Part shown: one piece after another, positions 5,923 through 10,390 of the stretch
How positions within the stretch are numbered: position 1 is the stretch's first letter
Layout of the letters: each line of letters begins with the position of its first letter
Assembly (NCBI RefSeq): GCF_000972705.2
Contig: NZ_LATL02000003.1
Coordinates: 2,068 to 12,457, forward strand
DNA from: Limnoraphis robusta CS-951
GTDB taxonomy: Bacteria; Cyanobacteriota; Cyanobacteriia; Cyanobacteriales; Microcoleaceae
Direction: 5' to 3'
Length of the DNA stretch: 10,390 bases
Notes under the pieces: model-generated
What the model was told of the DNA's origin: nothing
Databases searched by the model: none
The model's input: only the letters and a program-made list of their open reading frames with translations
Program-made: the position numbers and the translations under genes

Positions 5923-7248
5923 ATGTCTGCATCCCAGCATTCTCCCCAACAACTTAAACGCGAATTAGGTTGGTTTGGTGCCACAATTATGGGGTTAGGA
6001 TCGGTTATTGGTGTCGGAATTTTTGTCAGTTTGGGTTTGGCCGCAGCCTTATCCGGTTATGGGGTGATTGGGGCGTTGGTTGTTGCGGGAATTTTGCAAA
6101 TTGCTAATAGTTTGAATCTCGCCCAACTCGCCGCCAGTCATCCCGTTAGTGGCGGTATTTATGAATACGGTTACAAGTATCTTAACTCTTGGTTTGGTTT
6201 TACCGGAGGGTGGATGTATCTACTCGGAAAAACGGCGGTGGCGGCGACGGCTGCACTCGGTTTTTCTAGTTATTTAATTAAGTCTCTGGGCATTTCACAC
6301 TCGTTTTTAGTTCCTATTGCTGAACTTGCTGTTTTGGCTTTAACTGTTGTGGTCTTGGGCGGAATGCGACGGTCTAAAGCTGCTACAACGGTGATTCTTT
6401 CGATTACTTTATTTGCCTTATTTTTCTTAATTATTGCCGGAGGATTTGTCTTATCTCAAAAGGGATTTTTACCCGTAGAATTTGCAGAAATTGACTTGAA
6501 AACAGGCTCTAAAAACTTCCTCGAATCTGTGGCTTTATTATTTGTTGCTTATAACGGTCCCGCCCGAATTACAATGTTAGGGGAAGAAATTACAGAACCT
6601 CGGAAAAATATCCCGAAAGCTGTTTTAGTCACTTTGGCAATTACCACGATAATTTACATGGGTGTTGCCCTTGTGAGTTTGGGAACAATTGGCCCCGAAG
6701 CATTAGGAATTGCCTCCGAAGAAGCCGCACCGTTAGAAGTTGTAGCCGCAAGTTTAGGAATTCCCGGTGCAAAAACGCTGTTAGCAATTGGGGCAATTAC
6801 CGCAACTTTAAGCGTGTTATTGAGTATTATTTTAGGTTTATCTCGGTTATTATTAGCAATGGGAAGACGGGGCGATATGCCGAAATTAATTGCTCAGTTA
6901 AATCCAGCCGGAACTACACCCTATTGGGCGGTGATTTTTATTAGTATTACTGTGGGACTTTTGGTTTTAACGGGGGATGTAAAAACCACTTGGTCGTTAA
7001 GTGCTTTTGGTTCGTTATGGCGCTGCGGAATTGTCGGTTTGGCGGCGTTGCGTTTGAGTGATGAACAACGATTATATCCCGTTTGGATGAGTTTATTTGC
7101 CTTATTTTCCGGCTTATTTTTAGCCTTTTGGATCGAGTGGCAAGTTTGGTTAATTGGGTTAGGATTAATTGCAGTGGGTTTGGTTTGGCATTTTGTCGCC
7201 TCTAAACTCAAAGAAAGGGAAAATTTAGCCCAAACTAGCAGCGATTAA
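5923..7248 (+). CDS. APC superfamily amino-acid permease
   Basis: A 441-residue inner-membrane transporter of the APC superfamily (AA_permease_2 type), expected to exchange or import amino acids or polyamines with a cation. Twelve hydrophobic segments can be traced, roughly 17-41, 45-67, 92-115, 127-147, 155-176, 198-217, 234-257, 283-312, 334-350, 356-377, 386-405 and 407-425. The helix-1 signature GSVIGVGIF (26-34) forms the substrate-binding bend. The hallmark loop EEITEPRKNIPKA (221-233) follows helix 6, and SRLLLAMGRRGDMP (307-320) ends helix 8. Substrate specificity cannot be read from this. AAGGA (5907-5911) is a weak ribosome binding site. It is followed after 18 bp by a GNAT gene. 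Confidence 0.92.
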   Translation: MSASQHSPQQLKRELGWFGATIMGLGSVIGVGIFVSLGLAAALSGYGVIGALVVAGILQIANSLNLAQLAASHPVSGGIYEYGYKYLNSWFGFTGGWMYLLGKTAVAATAALGFSSYLIKSLGISHSFLVPIAELAVLALTVVVLGGMRRSKAATTVILSITLFALFFLIIAGGFVLSQKGFLPVEFAEIDLKTGSKNFLESVALLFVAYNGPARITMLGEEITEPRKNIPKAVLVTLAITTIIYMGVALVSLGTIGPEALGIASEEAAPLEVVAASLGIPGAKTLLAIGAITATLSVLLSIILGLSRLLLAMGRRGDMPKLIAQLNPAGTTPYWAVIFISITVGLLVLTGDVKTTWSLSAFGSLWRCGIVGLAALRLSDEQRLYPVWMSLFALFSGLFLAFWIEWQVWLIGLGLIAVGLVWHFVASKLKERENLAQTSSD

Positions 7249-7266
7249 TTGAATTGATTTAAACCC

Positions 7267-7692
7267 ATGATTCGCCCTTACCAAGAACAGGATCTCAACC
7301 GTTTGTTAGAGGTTTGGTATTCCGCCTCTAAAATAGCCCATTCTTTTTTGGATGAAGCTTTTCTAGAAACCGAACGTCAAAACATACCAAAGGTTTATTT
7401 ACCCGCAGCAGAAACCTGGGTTTTTGAACGGGATAACCTGGTGTTGGGGTTTATTTCGTTATTAGATAATCAGGTTGGGGCGATTTTTGTTGATCCTCAA
7501 TTCCAACGCCAGGGAATTGGACGGGCTTTAATTGATTGGGCGAAAACATTGCGAAGTCAACTTTTTGTGGAAGTCTTTAAAGAAAATCAAGCGGGGCGGG
7601 CTTTTTATCAACAATATGGTTTCATCCCCGTTGATGAACATCTCCATCCAGAAACAGGCTATATTTTATTACGTTTGCGGCTAGAATATTAA
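7267..7692 (+). CDS. GNAT family N-acetyltransferase (YjaB-like)
   Basis: A 141-residue single-domain GNAT acetyltransferase that would transfer the acetyl group of acetyl-CoA to an amine or to a protein N-terminus or lysine. The opening MIRPYQEQDLNRLLEVW and ASKIAHSFL resemble the YjaB group. The acetyl-CoA pyrophosphate loop is QRQGIGRAL (80-88), and N107 with AFYQQYGF (112-119) is the usual motif B. The end is complete. It starts 18 bp after the permease stop with no separate promoter or terminator visible, so the two are probably one operon; an amino-acid-related substrate is only a guess. No clear Shine-Dalgarno sequence. Confidence 0.88.
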   Translation: MIRPYQEQDLNRLLEVWYSASKIAHSFLDEAFLETERQNIPKVYLPAAETWVFERDNLVLGFISLLDNQVGAIFVDPQFQRQGIGRALIDWAKTLRSQLFVEVFKENQAGRAFYQQYGFIPVDEHLHPETGYILLRLRLEY

Positions 7693-7702
7693 CTCATTAA
7701 AT

Positions 7703-7832
7703 ACTTATATGATATCCGACTAATCAATAATCCGTTTCGTAGGGGCGGGTTCTTCAATATCTTGACTACTACTCCCAGATTTAGTTAAACCCGCCCCACC
7801 CCTAACAAAATTAATCAGCCGGACATCATATT
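7703..7832. mobile_element. MITE-like element (long imperfect hairpin, about 130 bp)
   Basis: The two ends are inverted copies of about 45-50 bp. Outer ATATGATATCCG (7707-7718) matches the complement of CGGACATCATAT (7820-7831) with one change, the similarity continues (CCGACTAATCAAT against CCGGCTGATTAAT), and the inner arms GGGGCGGGTT (7742-7751) and AACCCGCCCC (7788-7797) are perfect. A 36-nt centre has no reading frame. ATTAAAT flanks both ends directly (7696-7702, 7833-7839), a possible 7-bp target duplication. No transposase is present, so any movement would need one elsewhere. It may instead be a transcription-ending hairpin after the GNAT gene. Confidence 0.6.
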
Positions 7833-7853
7833 ATTAAATTGTAAAATAAGCCC

Positions 7854-7864
7854 AAGGAGGTGAT
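7854..7864 (+). other. Orphan perfect Shine-Dalgarno sequence
   Basis: AAGGAGGTGAT is an 11-nt perfect complement of the conserved 16S rRNA 3' end. No good start codon follows at 5-10 nt. A short frame with GTG at 7860, TTG at 7878 and ATG at 7881 runs to TGA at 7968-7970 (29 codons from 7881), with no recognisable product. Confidence 0.35.
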
Positions 7865-7906
7865 ATCGCCCAAACAATTGATGAATCTATTTTTCCGCGA
7901 AAATTT

Positions 7907-7915
7907 TGCTACAAT
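7907..7915 (+). promoter_or_regulatory. Candidate extended -10 promoter for the Uma2-antitoxin-toxin genes
   Basis: TGCTACAAT fits an extended -10 element (TGn plus TACAAT) with no good -35 box. It lies about 30 bp ahead of GGAGGGGATG and is the only promoter-like site seen upstream of the three-gene set. Confidence 0.35.
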
Positions 7916-7995
7916 CAAACAAAACTTGCAACCGAAAAAGGAGGGGATGACCTATCATCGAGATTTCTGAACGTCAACTCACGCTAGAAGAATTT

Positions 7996-8517
7996 TTGGC
8001 ATTACCAGAAACGAAACCCGCCAGCGAATATATTGACGGTAAAATTGTTAAAAAGCCCATGCCCCAAGGTAAACATAGCACCATCCAAGCCGAATTAATT
8101 CTTACTATTAATAGCTTGGTTAGTCGTCAGCGCATTGCTCGTGCTTTTCCCGAACTTCGGTGTACTTTTGGCGGACGTTCAATTGTTCCCGATGTAACAG
8201 TTTTCTCGTGGGAGAGAATTCCCCGAGATGAAAACGGTAATATAGTAAATGTTTTTAATACTTATCCCGATTGGACTATTGAAATTTTATCTCCCAATCA
8301 AAGCCCGGGTCTAGTTACTGGAAATATTCTACATTGTTTGAATAACGGTAGCAGTTTGGGATGGTTAATTTACCCGGAAGAAGAATCGGTTTTAGTTTTT
8401 CCCCACCAACAACAACCTAAACTCTTTCAAACCGAAACCGATGAATTACCTATTCCTGAATTTATGGGAAAATTTAAGCTAACCGTTGGGGAGATGTTTG
8501 GCTGGTTAAAGCTGTAA
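7996..8517 (+). CDS. Uma2 family protein, start region probably frame-broken
   Basis: A short-form Uma2 (DUF820) protein. From the TTG at 7996 it has 173 residues: TKPASEYIDGKIVKKPMPQGKHS, RCTFGGRSIVPDV (D66) and WTIEILSP (E96) are subfamily hallmarks, and LGWLIYPEE is the conserved strand near the end. The homology does not begin at 7996: the same frame upstream, from 7951, reads on into ERQLTLEEFLAL, the normal N-terminal helix, but has no ATG, GTG or TTG before 7996. An ATG at 7947 is one frame off; without the T at 7953 it would read MTIIEISERQL. So a single-base insertion, or use of ATT/ATC as start, is likely. No lysine is present between E96 and K142, where the PD-(D/E)XK lysine is expected, so nuclease activity is doubtful. 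It is 16 bp from the antitoxin. Confidence 0.8.
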   Translation: MALPETKPASEYIDGKIVKKPMPQGKHSTIQAELILTINSLVSRQRIARAFPELRCTFGGRSIVPDVTVFSWERIPRDENGNIVNVFNTYPDWTIEILSPNQSPGLVTGNILHCLNNGSSLGWLIYPEEESVLVFPHQQQPKLFQTETDELPIPEFMGKFKLTVGEMFGWLKL

Positions 8518-8533
8518 ACAAGGAGAGATAAGT

Positions 8534-8773
8534 ATGTTAACTCTAGAAATGGCAATCCAAAAAATTAGAGAGTTGACCCCTGAGCAACAGCAAAAAGTCA
8601 TTGAGTTCATCGAATTTCTAGAATTTCAGACCCAACGTGAAAACCAAGTTGACCAACTAGATGAAACCCCCGACGCTGTTGCGATAGAAGGTATCAAAGA
8701 AGGCTTACACCAAGCGATAAATGGTGAAACTATTCCCCTAGCCCAGATGTGGGAGGGGATTGACGTTGACTGA
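8534..8773 (+). CDS. Putative type II antitoxin
   Basis: A 79-residue acidic protein paired with the RelE/ParE-type toxin that follows; it would bind and neutralise the toxin and probably repress its own promoter. The N-terminal part, ELTPEQQQKVIEFIEFLEFQ (13-32), is a helix also seen in DUF2281-like small antitoxins. The C-terminal part ends with GETIPLAQMWEGIDVD, which fits the toxin-binding tails of cyanobacterial antitoxins in this group. No ribbon-helix-helix or helix-turn-helix motif is obvious. AGGAG (8521-8525) lies 8 nt before the ATG, the best ribosome binding site in the window. Its 3' end overlaps the toxin gene, so the two are translationally coupled. Confidence 0.82.
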   Translation: MLTLEMAIQKIRELTPEQQQKVIEFIEFLEFQTQRENQVDQLDETPDAVAIEGIKEGLHQAINGETIPLAQMWEGIDVD

Positions 8774-9119
8774 CCACAGTTCTAGAGAAATTCTCCTTAC
8801 ACCCCGATTCAAGAAAGATCTCGCTAAACTTGCCAAGCGTTATCGCTCAATCCGCAAAGATATAACCCCTCTCATAGACCAACTACAAACAGGAGCAACC
8901 CCAGGAGATTTAATTTCAGGAATCAAATATCAAGTCTTTAAAGTTCGTCTCAAAAATACCAATATCCAAAAAGGAAAAAGCGCAGGCTACCGGGTTATTT
9001 ACTACCTTAAAACCGAGACAAAAATTATTCTTGTCACCATCTACTCCAAATCCGATCAAACAGACATTGCCAATAAAACGATAGAAGAAATCATTCAAAT
9101 ATTTGAACAAGAAAATTAA
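8760..9119 (+). CDS. RelE/ParE superfamily toxin (type II toxin-antitoxin)
   Basis: A 119-residue basic protein of the RelE/ParE superfamily. The pattern LTPRFKKDLAKLAKRYRSIRKDI (helical, 13-35), FKVRLKN (60-66), KGKSAGYRVIYYLKT (71-85) and VTIYSKSDQTDI (92-103) is that of the common cyanobacterial group whose members are predicted ribosome-dependent mRNA cutters. Candidate catalytic positions are the basic residues around K61, R63, R78 and K97. The antitoxin comes first, the standard order. The frame can open at TTG 8760 or TTG 8766. GGAGG (8752-8756) lies 3 nt from the first and 9 nt from the second, so 8766 (start TDHSSRE) is better supported, with an 8-nt overlap. Target not proven. Confidence 0.88.
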   Translation: MTLTDHSSREILLTPRFKKDLAKLAKRYRSIRKDITPLIDQLQTGATPGDLISGIKYQVFKVRLKNTNIQKGKSAGYRVIYYLKTETKIILVTIYSKSDQTDIANKTIEEIIQIFEQEN

Positions 9120-9151
9120 GCAAAATACTTTACTGTTAATTCCCCCAAGAA

Positions 9152-9182
9152 GTAGGTTGGGTTGAGGTCACGAAACCCAACT
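9152..9182 (+). repeat. GTAGGTTGGGTT hairpin repeat
   Basis: GTTGGGTT (9156-9163) pairs with AACCCAAC (9174-9181) across 10 nt, in the context GTAGGTTGGGTTGAGG...CGAAACCCAACT. Hairpins of this form are common between genes in many cyanobacteria. It lies 33 bp after the toxin stop and may help end that transcript, though no T-run follows. Confidence 0.65.
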
Positions 9183-9259
9183 CATAAACAGGCATTGTAT
9201 TGTTGGGTAGAACACAATGAAACTCCAAGTTCTTATTATTAACTAATACCTAAAGAGGA

Positions 9260-9467
9260 TCAAGCATGGCTGCCTTTATAAGAGAAATATTCCGGCCACA
9301 CCTGTATAACTTTGTAACTCTCCAAAAACCCTCCTTCTTCTACTACACCCTCCCAGGTTATGTCTTTCAATTGTTTGTGAGTCATTATCCATCGGTAAAG
9401 CTTACGTCTACTCCAGCAATAAGGAAGATTTCCTCTGTTGGATTCTTCAGGAGTGAACTTAAAGGTG
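9260..9467 (-). pseudogene. Possible degraded coding sequence downstream of the EACC1-like gene
   Basis: Read leftward, one frame stays open from about 9500 to a TGA at 9262-9260, with an ATG only at 9385 (41 codons, MTHKQLKDITWEGVVEEGG and on). Just after the EACC1-like stop another frame reads NPTEEIFLIAGVDVSF before stops. The residue choice looks protein-like but no family was recognised. It may be the decayed end of the EACC1-like gene or of a partner, or chance. The rest of the 9120-9467 interval holds the hairpin at 9152-9182 and nothing else recognised. Confidence 0.2.
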
Positions 9468-9680
9468 TTACAGAGATTTTTGATATTTCTTATTCAACTC
9501 GTATAATTTTTCGGCAACTGTTAAGCTACCACTGACAATTCCAACAATTGTAGCAATGGTGGTTAAGGTTCCTTCCCTTCGTACTTCATCGAGGGTTTCA
9601 TAACTTCCCTCTATTCCCTCGATAGCCAGCAGTTCCTCGGTGGCTGAAACGGCATCTACTCCTTGAATCTCAATTTTCAT
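9468..9680 (-). CDS. EACC1-like small protein (effector-associated constant component), short form
   Basis: A 70-residue protein. It begins with MKIEIQGVDA and a predicted strand-helix region, ELLAIEGIEGSYETLDEV (17-34), followed by REGTLTTIATIVGIVSGSLTVAEKLY (35-60), a hydrophobic Gly/Ile/Thr-rich segment, and a basic KKYQKSL tail. This resembles the EACC1 family described in computational work on NTPase-centred conflict systems, where it sits beside varied effectors such as caspase-like or trypsin-like proteases. Typical relatives, as remembered, are about 100-130 residues with a further C-terminal strand region, absent here. The start is the first ATG of the frame, preceded by a C-rich run and no Shine-Dalgarno sequence. 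No NTPase or protease gene lies in the window. The family assignment is from memory of the motif, without alignment. Confidence 0.6.
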   Translation of the reverse strand: MKIEIQGVDAVSATEELLAIEGIEGSYETLDEVRREGTLTTIATIVGIVSGSLTVAEKLYELNKKYQKSL

Positions 9681-9687
9681 AATATTT

Positions 9688-9705
9688 GGGTTTGGGTTGG
9701 GTTGG
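9688..9705 (+). other. G-rich run, possible G-quadruplex
   Basis: GGGTTTGGGTTGGGTTGG has three GGG runs and a GG in 18 bases, then GGAGTGG. It starts 8 bp upstream of the EACC1-like start codon, so that gene's leader is C-rich. It also resembles the GGTTGGGTT hairpin repeat at 9152, so it may be a partial copy. Confidence 0.4.
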
Positions 9706-9776
9706 AGTGGCTTAACTTCAATATATTAGCATGGTCACAGGCTGAATCTCCCGATGTTACGCGAATTAATCGGCAG

Positions 9777-9807
9777 TTGTAATAATTACTCAGATTAAAT
9801 GTAAAAT
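9777..9807 (+). promoter_or_regulatory. Weak candidate promoter for the glycosyltransferase gene
   Basis: TTGTAA (9777-9782) and TAAAAT (9802-9807) are 19 bp apart, longer than ideal, and lie about 30 bp before the start codon. Nothing better was seen in the divergent spacer 9681-9835. Confidence 0.22.
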
Positions 9808-9835
9808 CAGTGAGCAGCCCGATCAATCTCAAAGA

Positions 9836-10390
9836 ATGGAAACATCAAAATCAACGACCCGATGGTTACAACAGTTTGCGGCGCTTCTTCTCATCGTAGG
9901 AATTGCCTTTCGGTTTGTTAATTTGGGTTATAAAGTCTATTGGTATGATGAAGTTCATACCTCGTTGAGAAGTTCGGGTTATTTGCATGATGATTTGATT
10001 CCCCAAGTTTATACAGGTCAAATTATTAGTGCTAGAGATTTAGTTGAAATTTATCAATATCCGACCGCAGAAAAAAGTTTAAAAGATGCTTTTACGACCT
10101 TTAGAAAACATCCCGAACATTCTCCATTTTACTATTTATTAGCTCGGTTCTGGATGCAAATTTTTAATCATTCTGTGGCGACGATTCGCTGTTTATCAGC
10201 GTTGATTAGTTTGCTCTGTTTTCCAGCGATATATTGGTTATGTTTAGAACTGTTTCAGTCGGAGACTGTCGGTTGGGTGGCGATGGGAATTATTGCGATT
10301 TCTCCCTTTCATATTTTGTATGCTCAAGAAGCTCGCGCCTATAGTTTATGGACGTTTATCATTTTATTTTCAAGTGCTGCATTCTTAAAG
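9836..10390 (+). CDS. GT39/ArnT-like membrane glycosyltransferase (3' end outside window)
   Basis: The first 185 residues of an integral-membrane GT-C-fold glycosyltransferase of the PMT/ArnT (GT39, COG5305-like) type, which moves a sugar from a polyprenyl-phosphate carrier on the outer side of the membrane. After a short basic N-terminus comes a first membrane helix (about 12-29), then WYDEVHTSLR with the acidic pair D38-E39, the position of the catalytic aspartate in the first outer loop. HPEHSPFYYLLARFW (91-105) and SPFHILYAQEARAYSLW (156-172) are the other family marks, with membrane segments at about 113-138, 145-162 and 171-184. The acceptor cannot be told. The frame is open to the last base with no stop, so more than half of the protein (members are usually around 500 residues) is missing. 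It diverges from the EACC1-like gene. Confidence 0.87.
   Translation, partial: METSKSTTRWLQQFAALLLIVGIAFRFVNLGYKVYWYDEVHTSLRSSGYLHDDLIPQVYTGQIISARDLVEIYQYPTAEKSLKDAFTTFRKHPEHSPFYYLLARFWMQIFNHSVATIRCLSALISLLCFPAIYWLCLELFQSETVGWVAMGIIAISPFHILYAQEARAYSLWTFIILFSSAAFLK

Noticed and set aside
6921..7211. Minus-strand frame of 96 codons
   Set aside because: Antisense to the last membrane helices of the permease; the Lys/Asn/Pro-rich translation is an artefact of the sense codons.
8916..9110. Minus-strand frame of 64 codons
   Set aside because: Antisense to the toxin gene, with no motif.
9266..9535. Plus-strand frame of 89 codons preceded by AGAGGA
   Set aside because: The GAGG-like sequence at a fair distance made it tempting, but the product has no recognisable pattern and its last 68 bases are antisense to the EACC1-like gene.

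Overview
The window looks like chromosomal DNA from a cyanobacterium, probably a filamentous Oscillatoriales-type genome; the genus cannot be fixed from this sequence. The evidence is an NdhB very close to those of oxygenic phototrophs, a Psb32-type photosystem II repair protein, two members of the Uma2 family that is greatly expanded in cyanobacteria, seven perfect copies of the cyanobacterial HIP1 octamer GCGATCGC, and several kinds of short hairpin repeat starting with GTAGG.

Left part (1-2078): the 3' three quarters of a LutB/LldF-type lactate-oxidation iron-sulfur gene, then a Uma2-family gene with a coiled-coil tail. Three direct-oriented copies of a roughly 65-bp hairpin repeat (outer arms GTAGGGTGCATCAA / TTGATGCACCCTAC) sit at the gene boundaries. 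They supply the lutB stop codon, the Uma2 start codon and the obgE stop codon.

Core part (2076-5735): obgE (ribosome-assembly GTPase) and psb32 are read leftward, probably as one unit. They diverge from ndhB, the large membrane subunit of the NDH-1 complex, across a 235-bp regulatory region with a plausible promoter on each strand, a palindrome over the ndhB -35 box, and a hairpin just upstream of the conserved ndhB start.

Middle part (5736-7692): a strong terminator, then an APC-superfamily amino-acid permease and a YjaB-like GNAT acetyltransferase 18 bp apart, probably co-transcribed.

Right part (7693-10390): an accessory stretch without HIP1 sites. It opens with a long imperfect hairpin that looks like a MITE with a possible 7-bp target duplication. 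A Uma2-family gene with a damaged start follows, leading without a break into a type II antitoxin and a RelE/ParE-type toxin with overlapping reading frames. Next come another GTAGG hairpin, degraded sequence and, on the other strand, a short protein resembling the EACC1 component of NTPase-linked conflict systems, without an obvious partner. The window ends inside a GT39/ArnT-like membrane glycosyltransferase gene that runs off the right edge.

No tRNA, rRNA, CRISPR array or full insertion sequence was seen. The most interesting items are the repeat family that supplies start and stop codons, the Uma2-antitoxin-toxin gene set with a Uma2 that lacks the expected catalytic lysine and has a frame-broken start, and the lone EACC1-like gene.
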